The notes under the pieces: model-generated | Told to the model about the DNA's origin: nothing | Database searches by the model: none | The model's input: the letters and a program-made list of their open reading frames with translations, nothing else | From: Anthopleura xanthogrammica | Taxonomy: Eukaryota; Cnidaria; Anthozoa; Actiniaria; Actiniidae | Reading direction: 5' to 3' | Assembly (NCBI GenBank): GCA_964019055.1 | Contig: OZ025207.1 | Span: forward strand, 4,949,501-5,013,500 | DNA: 64,000 bases | In this document: positions 27,187 through 42,200 of the stretch, piece after piece | Layout: the number at the start of each line of letters is the position of its first letter | Numbering within the stretch: position 1 is the first letter of the stretch | Program-made: the position numbers and the translations under genes

Positions 27187-30100
27187 AAAGTCTACAACAC
27201 CAGCTATTCCCAGGCGGTCTCCCATCCAAGTACTAGGCTGGCCCTACCGAGTTTTACTTCGGTGATCGGACGAGAACCGGTTTCTTCTCGGTGGTATGGT
27301 CGTAGCTGAAGTAAGAGTCGCACTTTAATGGTTTTAGCACAAACCGAGAGTGAATCCAAATCACTAATGGAAAATAAAGCGAAAAACTTTATGGGAGAAA
27401 AAAAACAAACTAACAAACAAACCATCCCATCTCACAATTGATGTGAACTGAGAGCATACCGAAAAAAAAGTATTAAAAATGAAAACAGATTGAATACAGT
27501 AAAATAAAAGAAAGTCTACAACACCAGCTATTCCCAGGCGGTCTCCCATCCAAGTACTAGGCTGGCCCTACCGAGTTTTACTTCGGTGATCGGACGAGAA
27601 CCGGTTTCTTCTCGGTGGTATGGTCGTAGCTGAAGTAAGAGTCGCACTTTAATGGTTTTAGCACAAACCGAGAGTGAATCCAAATCACTAATGGAAAATA
27701 AAGCGAAAAACTTTATCGGAGAAAAAAAACAAACTAACAAACAAACCATCCCATCTACAATTGATGTGAACTGAGAGCATACCGAAAAAAAAGTATTAAA
27801 AATGAAAACAGATTGAATACAGTAAAATAAAAGAAAGTCTACAACACCAGCTATTCCCAGGCGGTCTCCCATCCAAGTACTAGGCTGGCCCTACCGAGTT
27901 TTACTTCGGTGATCGGACGAGAACCGGTTTCTTCTCGGTGGTATGGTCGTAGCTGAAGTAAGAGTCGCACTTTAATGGTTTTAGCACAAACCGAGAGTGA
28001 ATCCAAATCACTAATGGAAAATAAAGCGAAAAACTTTATGGGAGAAAAAAAACAAACTAACAAACAAACCATCCCATCTCACAATTGATGTGAACTGAGA
28101 GCATACCGAAAAAAAAGTATTAAAAATGAAAACAGATTGAATACAGTAAAATAAAAGAAAGTCTACAACACCAGCTATTCCCAGGCGGTCTCCCATCCAA
28201 GTACTAGGCTGGCCCTACCGAGTTTTACTTCGGTGATCGGACGAGAACCGGTTTCTTCTCGGTGGTATGGTCGTAGCTGAAGTAAGAGTCGCACTTTAAT
28301 GGTTTTAGCACAAACCGAGAGTGAATCCAAATCACTAATGGAAAATACAGCGAAAAACTTTATCGGAGAAAAAAAACAAACTAACAAACAAACCATCCCA
28401 TCTACAATTGATGTGAACTGAGAGCATACCGAAAAAAAGTATTAAAAATGAAAACAGATTGAATACAGTAAAATAAAAGAAAGTCTACAACACCAGCTAT
28501 TCCCAGGCGGTCTCCCATCCAAGTACTAGGCTGGCCCTACCGAGTTTTACTTCGGTGATCGGACGAGAACCGGTTTCTTCTCGGTGGTATGGTCGTAGCT
28601 GAAGTAAGAGTCGCACTTTAATGGTTTTAGCACAAACCGAGAGTGAATCCAAATCACTAATGGAAAATACAGCGAAAAACTTTATGGGAGAAAAAAAACA
28701 AACTAACAAACAAACCATCCCATCTACAATTGATGTGAACTGAGAGCATACCGAAAAAAAAGTATTAAAAATGAAAACAGATTGAATACAGTAAAATAAA
28801 AGAAAGTCTACAACACCAGCTATTCCCAGGCGGTCTCCCATCCAAGTACTAGGCTGGCCCTACCGAGTTTTACTTCGGTGATCGGACGAGAACCGGTTTC
28901 TTCTCGGTGGTATGGTCGTAGCTGAAGTAAGAGTCGCACTTTAATGGTTTTAGCACAAACCGAGAGTGAATCCAAATCACTAATGGAAAATAAAGCGAAA
29001 AACTTTATCGGAGAAAAAAAAACAAACTAACAAACAAACCATCCCATCTACAATTGATGTGAACTGAGAGCATACCGAAAAAAAAGTATTAAAAATGAAA
29101 ACAGATTGAATACAGTAAAATAAAAGAAAGTCTACAACACCAGCTATTCCCAGGCGGTCTCCCATCCAAGTACTAGGCTGGCCCTACCGAGTTTTACTTC
29201 GGTGATCGGACGAGAACCGGTTTCTTCTCGGTGGTATGGTCGTAGCTGAAGTAAGAGTCGCACTTTAATGGTTTTAGCACAAACCGAGAGTGAATCCAAA
29301 TCAATAATGGAAAATACAGCGAAAAACTTTATGGGAGAAAAAAAACAAACTAACAAACAAACCATCCCATCTACAATTGATGTGAACTGAGAGCATACCG
29401 AAAAAAAAGTATTAAAAATGAAAACAGATTGAATACAGTAAAATAAAAGAAAGTCTACAACACCAGCTATTCCCAGGCGGTCTCCCATCCAAGTACTAGG
29501 CTGGCCCTACCGAGTTTTACTTCGGTGATCGGACGAGAACCGGTTTCTTCTCGGTGGTATGGTCGTAGCTGAAGTAAGAGTCGCACTTTAATGGTTTTAG
29601 CACAAACCGAGAGTGAATCCAAATCACTAATGGAAAATAAAGCGAAAAACTTTATCGGAGAAAAAAAAACAAACTAACAAACAAACCATCCCATCTACAA
29701 TTGATGTGAACTGAGAGCATACCGAAAAAAAAGTATTAAAAATGAAAACAGATTGAATACAGTAAAATAAAAGAAAGTCTACAACACCAGCTATTCCCAG
29801 GCGGTCTCCCATCCAAGTACTAGGCTGGCCCTACCGAGTTTTACTTCGGTGATCGGACGAGAACCGGTTTCTTCTCGGTGGTATGGTCGTAGCTGAAGTA
29901 AGAGTCGCACTTTAATGGTTTTAGCACAAACCGAGAGTGAATCCAAATCACTAATGGAAAATAAAGCGAAAAACTTTATCGGAGAAAAAAAAACAAACTA
30001 ACAAACAAACCATCCCATCTACAATTGATGTGAACTGAGAGCATACCGAAAAAAAAGTATTAAAAATGAAAACAGATTGAATACAGTAAAATAAAAGAAA

Positions 30101-33100
30101 GTCTACAACACCAGCTATTCCCAGGCGGTCTCCCATCCAAGTACTAGGCTGGCCCTACCGAGTTTTACTTCGGTGATCGGACGAGAACCGGTTTCTTCTC
30201 GGTGGTATGGTCGTAGCTGAAGTAAGAGTCGCACTTTAATGGTTTTAGCACAAACCGAGAGTGAATCCAAATCACTAATGGAAAATAAAGCGAAAAACTT
30301 TATCGGAGAAAAAAAACAAACTAACAAACAAACCATCCCATCTACAATTGATGTGAACTGAGAGCATACCGAAAAAAAAGTATTAAAAATGAAAACAGAT
30401 TGAATACAGTAAAATAAAAGAAAGTCTACAACACCAGCTATTCCCAGGCGGTCTCCCATCCAAGTACTAGGCTGGCCCTACCGAGTTTTACTTCAGTGAT
30501 CGGACGAGAACCGGTTTCTTCTCGGTGGTATGGTCGTAGCTGAAGTAAGAGTCGCACTTTAATGGTTTTAGCACAAACCGAGAGTGAATCCAAATCACTA
30601 ATGGAAAATAAAGTGAAAAACTTTATCGGAGAAAAAAAACAAACTAACAAACAAACCATCCCATCTACAATTGATGTGAACTGAGAGCATACCGAAAAAA
30701 AGTATTAAAAATGAAAACAGATTGAATACAGTAAAATAAAAGAAAGTCTACAACACCAGCTATTCCCAGGCGGTCTCCCATCCAAGTACTAGGCTGGCCC
30801 TACCGAGTTTTACTTCGGGGATCGGACGAGAACCGGTTTCTTCTCGGTGGTATGGTCGTAGCTGAAGTAAGAGTCGCACTTTAATGGTTTTAGCACAAAC
30901 CGAGAGTGAATCCAAATCACTAATGGAAAATAAAGCGAAAAACTTTATCGGAGAAAAAAAAAAAACTAACAAACAAACCATCCCATCTACAATTGATGTG
31001 AACTGAGAGCATACCGAAAAAAAAAGTATTAAAAATGAAAACAGATTGAATACAGTAAAATAAAAGAAAGTCTACAACACCAGCTATTCCCAGGCGGTCT
31101 CCCATCCAAGTACTAGGCTGGCCCTACCGAGTTTTACTTCGGTGATCGGACGAGAACCGGTTTCTTCTCGGTGGTATGGTCGTAGCTGAAGTAAGAGTCG
31201 CACTTTAATGGTTTTAGCACAAACCGAGAGTGAATCCAAATCACTAATGGAAAATAAAGTGAAAAACTTTATGGGAGAAAAAAAACAAACTAACAAACAA
31301 ACCATCCCATCTACAATTGGTGTGAACTGAGAGGATACCGAAAAAAAAGTATTAAAAATGAAAACAGATTGAATACAGTAAAATAAAAGAAAGTCTACAA
31401 CACCAGCTATTCCCAGGCGGTCTCCCATCCAAGTACTAGGCTGGCCCTACCGAGTTTTACTTCGGTGATCGGACGAGAACCGGTTTCTTCTCGGTGGTAT
31501 GGTCGTAGCTGAAGTAAGAGTCGCACTTTAATGGTTTTAGCACAAACCGAGAGTGAATCCAAATCACTAATGGAAAATAAAGCGAAAAACTTTATCCGAG
31601 AAAAAAAACAAACTAACAAACAAACCATCCCATCTACAATTGATGTGAACTGAGAGCATACCGAAAAAAAAAGTATTAAAAATGAAAACAGATTGAATAC
31701 AGTAAAATAAAAGAAAGTCTACAACACCAGCTATTCCCAGGCGGTCTCCCATCCAAGTACTAGGCTGGCCCTACCGAGTTTTACTTCGGTGATCGGACGA
31801 GAACCGATTTCTTCTCGGTGGTATGGTCGTAGCTGAAGTAAGAGTCGCACTTTAATGGTTTTAGCACAAACCGAGAGTGAATCCAAATCACTAATGGAAA
31901 ATAAAGTGAAAAACTTTATGGGAGAAAAAAAACAAACTAACAAACAAACCATCCCATCTACAATTGGTGTGAACTGAGAGCATACCGAAAAAAAAGTATT
32001 AAAAATGAAAACAGATTGAATACAGTAAAATAAAAGAAAGTCTACAACACCAGCTATTCCCAGGCGGTCTCCCATCCAAGTACTAGGCTGGCCCTACCGA
32101 GTTTTACTTCGGTGATCGGACGAGAACCGGTTTCTTCTCGGTGGTATGGTCGTAGCTGAAGTAAGAGTCGCACTTTAATGGTTTTAGCACAAACCGAGAG
32201 TGAATCCAAATCACTAATGGAAAATAAAGCGAAAAACTTTATCGGAGAAAAAAAAACAAACTAACAAACAAACCATCCCATCTACAATTGATGTGAACTG
32301 AGAGCATACCGAAAAAAAAGTATTAAAAATGAAAACAGATTGAATACAGTAAAATAAAAGAAAGTCTACAACACCAGCTATTCCCAGGCGGTCTCCCATC
32401 CAAGTACTAGGCTGGCCCTACCGAGTTTTACTTCGGTGATCGGACGAGAACCGGTTTCTTCTCGGTGGTATGGTCGTAGCTGAAGTAAGAGTCGCACTTT
32501 AATGGTTTTAGCACAAACCGAGAGTGAATCCAAATCACTAATGGAAAATAAAGTGAAAAACTTTATCGGAGAAAAAAAACAAACTAACAAACAAACCATC
32601 CCATCTACAATTGATGTGAACTGAGAGCATACCGAAAAAAAAGTATTAAAAATGAAAACAGATTGAATACAGTAAAATAAAAGAAAGTCTACAACACCAG
32701 CTATTCCCAGGCGGTCTCCCATCCAAGTACTAGGCTGGCCCTACCGAGTTTTACTTCGGTGATCGGACGAGAACCGGTTTCTTCTCGGTGGTATGGTCGT
32801 AGCTGAAGTAAGAGTCGCACTTTAATGGTTTTAGCACAAACCGAGAGTGAATCCAAATCACTAATGGAAAATAAAGCGAAAAACTTTATCGGAGAAAAAA
32901 AACAAACTAACAAACAAACCATCCAATCTACAATTGATGTGAACTGAGAGCATACCGAAAAAAAAGTATTAAAAATGAAAACAGATTGAATACAGTAAAA
33001 TAAAAGAAAGTCTACAACACCAGCTATTCCCAGGCGGTCTCCCATCCAAGTACTAGGCTGGCCCTACCGAGTTTTACTTCGGTGATCGGACGAGAACCGG

Positions 33101-36036
33101 TTTCTTCTCGGTGGTATGGTCGTAGCTGAAGTAAGAGTCGCACTTTAATGGTTTTAGCACAAACCGAGAGTGAATCCAAATCACTAATGGAAAATAAAGC
33201 GAAAAACTTTATCGGAGAAAAAAAACAAACTAACAAACAAACCATCCCATCTACAATTGATGTGAACTGAGAGCATACCGAAAAAAAAGTATTAAAAATG
33301 AAAACAGATTGAATACAGTAAAATAAAAGAAAGTCTACAACACCAGCTATTCCCAGGCGGTCTCCCATCCAAGTACTAGGCTGGCCCTACCGAGTTTTAC
33401 TTCGGTGATCGGACGAGAACCGGTTTCTTCTCGGTGGTATGGTCGTAGCTGAAGTAAGAGTCGCACTTTAATGGTTTTAGCACAAACCGAGAGTGAATCC
33501 AAATCACTAATGGAAAATAAAGTGAAAAACTTTATGGGAGAAAAAAAACAAACTAACAAACAAACCATCCCATCTACAATTGATGTGAACTGAGAGCATA
33601 CCGAAAAAAAAGTATTAAAAATGAAAACAGATTGAATACAGTAAAATAAAAGAAAGTCTACAACACCAGCTATTCCCAGGCGGTCTCCCATCCAAGTACT
33701 AGGCTGGCCCTACCGAGTTTTACTTCGGTGATCGGACGAGAACCGGTTTCTTCTCGGTGGTATGGTCGTAGCTGAAGTAAGAGTCGCACTTTAATGGTTT
33801 TAGCACAAACCGAGAGTGAATCCAAATCACTAATGGAAAATAAAGTGAAAAACTTTATCGGAGAAAAAAAACAAACTAACAAACAAACCATCCAATCTAC
33901 AATTGATGTGAACTGAGAGCATACCGAAAAAAAAGTATTAAAAATGAAAACAGATTGAATACAGTAAAATAAAAGAAAGTCTACAACACCAGCTATTCCC
34001 AGGCGGTCTCCCATCCAAGTACTAGGCTGGCCCTACCGAGTTTTACTTCGGTGATCGGACGAGAACCGGTTTCTTCTCGGTGGTATGGTCGTAGCTGAAG
34101 TAAGAGTCGCACTTTAATGGTTTTAGCACAAACCGAGAGTGAATCCAAATCACTAATGGAAAATAAAGTGAAAAACTTTATCGGAGAAAAAAAAACAAAC
34201 TAACAAACAAACCATCCCATCTACAATTGATGTGAACTGAGAGCATACCGAAAAAAAAGTATTAAAAATGAAAACAGATTGAATACAGTAAAATAAAAGA
34301 AAGTCTACAACACCAGCTATTCCCAGGCGGTCTCCCATCGAAGTACTAGGCTGGCCCTACCGAGTTTTACTTGGGTGATCGGACGAGAACCGGTTTCTTC
34401 TCGGTGGTATGGTCGTAGCTGAAGTAAGAGTCGCACTTTAATGGTTTTAGCACAAACCGAGAGTGAATCCAAATCACTAATGGAAAATAAAGTGAAAAAC
34501 TTTATCGGAGAAAAAAAACAAACTAACAAACAAACCATCCCATCTACAATTGATGTGAACTGAGAGCATACCGAAAAAAAAGTATTAAAAATGAAAACAG
34601 ATTGAATACAGTAAAATAAAAGAAAGTCTACAACACCAGCTATTCCCAGGCGGTCTCCCATCCAAGTACTAGGCTGGCCCTACCGAGTTTTACTTCGGTG
34701 ATCGGACGAGAACTGGTTTCTTCTCGGTGGTATGGTCGTAGCTGAAGTAAGAGTCGCACTTTAATGGTTTTAGCACAAACCGAGAGTGAATCCAAATCAC
34801 TAATGGAAAATAAAGCGAAAAACTTTATCGGAGAAAAAAAACAAACTAACAAACAAACCATCCCATCTACAATTGATGTGAACTGAGAGGATACCGAAAA
34901 AAAAGTATTAAAAATGAAAACAGATTGAATACAGTAAAATAAAAGAAAGTCTACAACACCAGCTATTCCCAGGCGGTCTCCCATCCAAGTACTAGGCTGG
35001 CCCTACCGAGTTTTACTTCGGTGATCGGACGAGAACCGGTTTCTTCTCGGTGGTATGGTCGTAGCTGAAGTAAGAGTCGCACTTTAATGGTTTTAGCACA
35101 AACCGAGAGTGAATCCAAATCACTAATGGAAAATAAAGTGAAAAACTTTATCGGAGAAAAAAAACAAACTAACAAACAAACCATCCCATCTACAATTGAT
35201 GTGAACTGAGAGCATACCGAAAAAAAAGTATTAAAAATGAAAACAGATTGAATACAGTAAAATAAAAGAAAGTCTACAACACCAGCTATTCCCAGGCGGT
35301 CTCCCATCCAAGTACTAGGCTGGCCCTACCGAGTTTTACTTCGGTGATCGGACGAGAACCGGTTTCTTCTCGGTGGTATGGTCGTAGCTGAAGTAAGAGT
35401 CGCACTTTAATGGTTTTAGCACAAACCGAGAGTGAATCCAAATCACTAATGGAAAATAAAGTGAAAAACTTTATCGGAGAAAAAAAAACAAACTAACAAA
35501 CAAACCATCCCATCTACAATTGATGTGAACTGAGAGCATACCGAAAAAAAAGTATTAAAAATGAAAACAGATTGAATACAGTAAAATAAAAGAAAGTCTA
35601 CAACACCAGCTATTCCCAGGCGGTCTCCCATCCAAGTACTAGGCTGGCCCTACCGAGTTTTACTTCGGTGATCGGACGAGAACCGGTTTCTTCTCGGTGG
35701 TATGGTCGTAGCTGAAGTAAGAGTCGCACTTTAATGGTTTTAGCACAAACCGAGAGTGAATCCAAATCACTAATGGAAAATAAAGCGAAAAACTTTATCG
35801 GAGAAAAAAAACAAACTAACAAACAAACCATCCCATCTACAATTGATGTGAACTGAGAGCATACCGAAAAAAAAGTATTAAAAATGAAAACAGATTGAAT
35901 ACAGTAAAATAAAAGAAAGTCTACAACACCAGCTATTCCCAGGCGGTCTCCCATCCAAGTACTAGGCTGGCCCTACCGAGTTTTACTTCGGTGATCGGAC
36001 GAGAACCGGTTTCTTCTCGGTGGTATGGTCGTAGCT
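27187..36036 (-). rRNA. 5S rRNA genes, copies 85-112
   Basis: Low coordinates: 27187, 27511, 27834, 28158, 28480, 28803, 29127, 29450, 29774, 30098, 30421, 30743, 31067, 31390, 31714, 32037, 32361, 32684, 33007, 33330, 33653, 33976, 34300, 34623, 34946, 35269, 35593, 35916. Gene variants: copy 95 has TTCAGTGA, copy 96 has TTCGGGGA, copy 99 has ACCGATTT, copy 107 has both CATCGAAG and TTGGGTGA, and copy 108 has AACTGGTT (plus-strand readings). The others match the reference. The spacers here carry more length variants than in the rest of the array, with runs of 324-bp units. Confidence 0.95.
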
Positions 36037-36238
36037 GAAGTAAGAGTCGCACTTTAATGGTTTTAGCACAAACCGAGAGTGAATCCAAATCACTAATGGA
36101 AAATAAAGCGAAAAACTTTATCGGAGAAAAAAAACAAACTAACAAACAAACCATCCCATCTACAATTGATGTGAACTGAGAGCATACCGAAAAAAAAGTA
36201 TTAAAAATGAAAACAGATTGAATACAGTAAAATAAAAG

Positions 36239-39200
36239 AAAGTCTACAACACCAGCTATTCCCAGGCGGTCTCCCATCCAAGTACTAGGCTGGCCCTACC
36301 GAGTTTTACTTCGGTGATCGGACGAGAACCGGTTTCTTCTCGGTGGTATGGTCGTAGCTGAAGTAAGAGTCGCACTTTAATGGTTTTAGCACAAACCGAG
36401 AGTGAATCCAAATCACTAATGGAAAATAAAGCGAAAAACTTTATCGGAGAAAAAAAAACAAACTAACAAACAAACCATCCCATCTACAATTGATTTGAAC
36501 TGAGAGCATACCGAAAAAAAAGTATTAAAAATGAAAACAGATTGAATACAGTAAAATAAAAGAAAGTCTACAACACCAGCTATTCCCAGGCGGTCTCCCA
36601 TCCAAGTACTAGGCTGGCCCTACCGAGTTTTACTTCGGTGATCGGACGAGAACCGGTTTCTTCTCGGTGGTATGGTCGTAGCTGAAGTAAGAGTCGCACT
36701 TTAATGGTTTTAGCACAAACCGAGAGTGAATCCAAATCACTAATGGAAAATAAAGCGAAAAACTTTATCGGAGAAAAAAAACAAACTAACAAACAAACCA
36801 TCCCATCTACAATTGATGTGAACTGAGAGCATACCGAAAAAAAAGTATTAAAAATGAAAACAGATTGAATACAGTAAAATAAAAGAAAGTCTACAACACC
36901 AGCTATTCCCAGGCGGTCTCCCATCCAAGTACTAGGCTGGCCCTACCGAGTTTTACTTCGGTGATCGGACGAGAACCGGTTTCTTCTCGGTGGTATGGTC
37001 GTAGCTGAAGTAAGAGTCGCACTTTAATGGTTTTAGCACAAACCGAGAGTGAATCCAAATCACTAATGGAAAATAAAGCGAAAAACTTTATCGGAGAAAA
37101 AAAAACAAACTAACAAACAAACCATCCCATCTACAATTGATGTGAACTGAGAGCATACCGAAAAAAAAGTATTAAAAATGAAAACAGATTGAATACAGTA
37201 AAATAAAAGAAAGTCTACAACACCAGCTATTCCCAGGCGGTCTCCCATCCAAGTACTAGGCTGGCCCTACCGAGTTTTACTTCGGTGATCGGACGAGAAC
37301 CGGTTTCTTCTCGGTGGTATGGTCGTAGCTGAAGTAAGAGTCGCACTTTAATGGTTTTAGCACAAACCGAGAGTGAATCCAAATCACTAATGGAAAATAA
37401 AGCGAAAAACTTTATCGGAGAAAAAAAACAAACTAACAAACAAACCATCCCATCTACAATTGATGTGAACTGAGAGCATACCGAAAAAAAAGTATTAAAA
37501 ATGAAAACAGATTGAATACAGTAAAATAAAAGAAAGTCTACAACACCAGCTATTCCCAGGCGGTCTCCCATCCAAGTACTAGGCTGGCCCTACCGAGTTT
37601 TACTTCGGTGATCGGACGAGAACCGGTTTCTTCTCGGTGGTATGGTCGTAGCTGAAGTAAGAGTCGCACTTTAATGGTTTTAGCACAAACCGAGAGTGAA
37701 TCCAAATCACTAATGGAAAATAAAGCGAAAAACTTTATCGGAGAAAAAAAACAAACTAACAAACAAACCATCCCATCTACAATTGATGTGAACTGAGAGC
37801 ATACCGAAAAAAAAGTATTAAAAATGAAAACAGATTGAATACAGTAAAATAAAAGAAAGTCTACAACACCAGCTATTCCCAGGCGGTCTCCCATCCAAGT
37901 ACTAGGCTGGCCCTACCGAGTTTTACTTCGGTGATCGGACGAGAACCGGTTTCTTCTCGGTGGTATGGTCGTAGCTGAAGTAAGAGTCGCACTTTAATGG
38001 TTTTAGCACAAACCGAGAGTGAATCCAAATCACTAATGGAAAATAAAGCGAAAAACTTTATCGGAGAAAAAAAAACAAACTAACAAACAAACCATCCCAT
38101 CTACAATTGATGTGAACTGAGAGCATACCGAAAAAAAAGTATTAAAAATGAAAACAGATTGAATACAGTAAAATAAAAGAAAGTCTACAACACCAGCTAT
38201 TCCCAGGCGGTCTCCCATCCAAGTACTAGGCTGGCCCTACCGAGTTTTACTTCGGTGATCGGACGAGAACCGGTTTCTTCTCGGTGGTATGGTCGTAGCT
38301 GAAGTAAGAGTCGCACTTTAATGGTTTTAGCACAAACCGAGAGTGAATCCAAATCACTAATGGAAAATAAAGCGAAAAACTTTATCGGAGAAAAAAAACA
38401 AACTAACAAACAAACCATCCCATCTACAATTGATGTGAACTGAGAGCATACCGAAAAAAAAGTATTAAAAATGAAAACAGATTGAATACAGTAAAATAAA
38501 AGAAAGTCTACAACACCAGCTATTCCCAGGCGGTCTCCCATCCAAGTACTAGGCTGGCCCTACCGAGTTTTACTTCGGTGATCGGACGAGAACCGGTTTC
38601 TTCTCGGTGGTATAGTCGTAGCTGAAGTAAGAGTCGCACTTTAATGGTTTTAGCACAAACCGAGAGTGAATCCAAATCACTAATGGAAAATAAAGTGAAA
38701 AACTTTATGGGAGAAAAAAAACAAACTAACAAACAAACCATCCCATCTACAATTGATGTGAACTGAGAGCATACCGAAAAAAAAGTATTAAAAATGAAAA
38801 CAGATTGAATACAGTAAAATAAAAGAAAGTCTACAACACCAGCTATTCCCAGGCGGTCTCCCATCCAAGTACTAGGCTGGCCCTACCGAGTTTTACTTCG
38901 GTGATCGGACGAGAACCGGTTTCTTCTCGGTGGTATGGTCGTAGCTGAAGTAAGAGTCGCACTTTAATGGTTTTAGCACAAACCGAGAGTGAATCCAAAT
39001 CACTAATGGAAAATAAAGCGAAAAACTTTATCGGAGAAAAAAAACAAACTAACAAACAAACCATCCCATCTACAATTGATGTGAACTGAGAGCATACCGA
39101 AAAAAAAGTATTAAAAATGAAAACAGATTGAATACAGTAAAATAAAAGAAAGTCTACAACACCAGCTATTCCCAGGCGGTCTCCCATCCAAGTACTAGGC

Positions 39201-42200
39201 TGGCCCTACCGAGTTTTACTTCGGTGATCGGACGAGAACCGGTTTCTTCTCGGTGGTATGGTCGTAGCTGAAGTAAGAGTCGCACTTTAATGGTTTTAGC
39301 ACAAACCGAGAGTGAATCCAAATCACTAATGGAAAATAAAGTGAAAAACTTTATGGGAGAAAAAAAACAAACTAACAAACAAACCATCCCATCTACAATT
39401 GATGTGAACTGAGAGCATACCGAAAAAAAAGTATTAAAAATGAAAACAGATTGAATACAGTAAAATAAAAGAAAGTCTACAACACCAGCTATTCCCAGGC
39501 GGTCTCCCATCCAAGTACTAGGCTGGCCCTACCGAGTTTTACTTCGGTGATCGGACGAGAACCGGTTTCTTCTCGGTGGTATGGTCGTAGCTGAAGTAAG
39601 AGTCGCACTTTAATGGTTTTAGCACAAACCGAGAGTGAATCCAAATCACTAATGGAAAATAAAGCGAAAAACTTTATCGGAGAAAAAAAACAAACTAACA
39701 AACAAACCATCCCATCTACAATTGATGTGAACTGAGAGCATACCGAAAAAAAAGTATTAAAAATGAAAACAGATTGAATACAGTAAAATAAAAGAAAGTC
39801 TACAACACCAGCTATTCCCAGGCGGTCTCCCATCCAAGTACTAGGCTGGGCCTACCGAGTTTTACTTCGGTGATCGGACGAGAACCGGTTTCTTCTCGGT
39901 GGTATGGTCGTAGCTGAAGTAAGAGTCGCACTTTAATGGTTTTAGCACAAACCGAGAGTGAATCCAAATCACTAATGGAAAATAAAGCGAAAAACTTTAT
40001 CGGAGAAAAAAAACAAACTAACAAACAAACCATCCCATCTACAATTGATGTGAACTGAGAGCATACCGAAAAAAAAGTATTAAAAATGAAAACAGATTGA
40101 ATACAGTAAAATAAAAGAAAGTCTACAACACCAGCTATTCCCAGGCGGTCTCCCATCCAAGTACTAGGCTGGCCCTACCGAGTTTTACTTCGGTGATCGG
40201 ACGAGAACCGGTTTCTTCTCGGTGGTATGGTCGTAGCTGAAGTAAGAGTCGCACTTTAATGGTTTTAGCACAAACCGAGAGTGAATCCAAATCACTAATG
40301 GAAAATAAAGCGAAAAACTTTATCGGAGAAAAAAAACAAACTAACAAACAAACCATCCCATCTACAATTGATGTGAACTGAGAGCATACCGAAAAAAAAG
40401 TATTAAAAATGAAAACAGATTGAATACAGTAAAATAAAAGAAAGTCTACAACACCAGCTATTCCCAGGCGGTCTCCCATCCAAGTACTAGGCTGGCCCTA
40501 CCGAGTTTTACTTCGGTGATCGGACGAGAACCGGTTTCTTCTCGGTGGTATGGTCGTAGCTGAAGTAAGAGTCGCACTTTAATGGTTTTAGCACAAACCG
40601 AGAGTGAATCCAAATCACTAATGGAAAATAAAGCGAAAAACTTTATCGGAGAAAAAAAACAAACTAACAAACAAACCATCCCATCTACAATTGATGTGAA
40701 CTGAGAGCATACCGAAAAAAAAGTATTAAAAATGAAAACAGATTGAATACAGTAAAATAAAAGAAAGTCTACAACACCAGCTATTCCCAGGCGGTCTCCC
40801 ATCCAAGTACTAGGCTGGCCCTACCGAGTTTTACTTCGGTGATCGGACGAGAACCGGTTTCTTCTCGGTGGTATGGTCGTAGCTGAAGTAAGAGTCGCAC
40901 TTTAATGGTTTTAGCACAAACCGAGAGTGAATCCAAATCACTAATGGAAAATAAAGCGAAAAACTTTATCGGAGAAAAAAAACAAACTAACAAACAAACC
41001 ATCCCATCTACAATTGATGTGAACTGAGAGCATACCGAAAAAAAAGTATTAAAAATGAAAACAGATTGAATACAGTAAAATAAAAGAAAGTCTACAACAC
41101 CAGCTATTCCCAGGCGGTCTCCCATCCAAGTACTAGGCTGGCCCTACCGAGTTTTACTTCGGTGATCGGACGAGAACCGGTTTCTTCTCGGTGGTATGGT
41201 CGTAGCTGAAGTAAGAGTCGCACTTTAATGGTTTTAGCACAAACCGAGAGTGAATCCAAATCACTAATGGAAAATAAAGCGAAAAACTTTATCGGAGAAA
41301 AAAAACAAACAAACAAACAAACCATCCCATCTACAATTGATGTGAACTGAGAGCATACCGAAAAAAAAGTATTAAAAATGAAAACAGATTGAATACAGTA
41401 AAATAAAAGAAAGTCTACAACACCAGCTATTCCCAGGCGGTCTCCCATCCAAGTACTAGGCTGGCCCTACCGAGTTTTACTTCGGTGATCGGACGAGAAC
41501 CGGTTTCTTCTCGGTGGTATGGTCGTAGCTGAAGTAAGAGTCGCACTTTAATGGTTTTAGCACAAACCGAGAGTGAATCCAAATCACTAATGGAAAATAA
41601 AGTGAAAAACTTTATCGGAGAAAAAAAACAAACTAACAAACAAACCATCCCATCTACAATTGATGTGAACTGAGAGCATACCGAAAAAAAAGTATTAAAA
41701 ATGAAAACAGATTGAATACAGTAAAATAAAAGAAAGTCTACAACACCAGCTATTCCCAGGCGGTCTCCCATCCAAGTACTAGGCTGGCCCTACCGAGTTT
41801 TACTTCGGTGATCGGACGAGAACCGGTTTCTTCTCGGTGGTATGGTCGTAGCTGAAGTAAGAGTCGCACTTTAATGGTTTTAGCACAAACCGAGAGTGAA
41901 TCCAAATCACTAATGGAAAATAAAGTGAAAAACTTTATCGGAGAAAAAAAACAAACTAACAAACAAACCATCCCATCTACAATTGATGTGAACTGAGAGC
42001 ATACCGAAAAAAAAGTATTAAAAATGAAAACAGATTGAATACAGTAAAATAAAAGAAAGTCTACAACACCAGCTATTCCCAGGCGGTCTCCCATCCAAGT
42101 ACTAGGCTGGGCCTACCGAGTTTTACTTCGGTGATCGGACGAGAACCGGTTTCTTCTCGGTGGTATGGTCGTAGCTGAAGTAAGAGTCGCACTTTAATGG

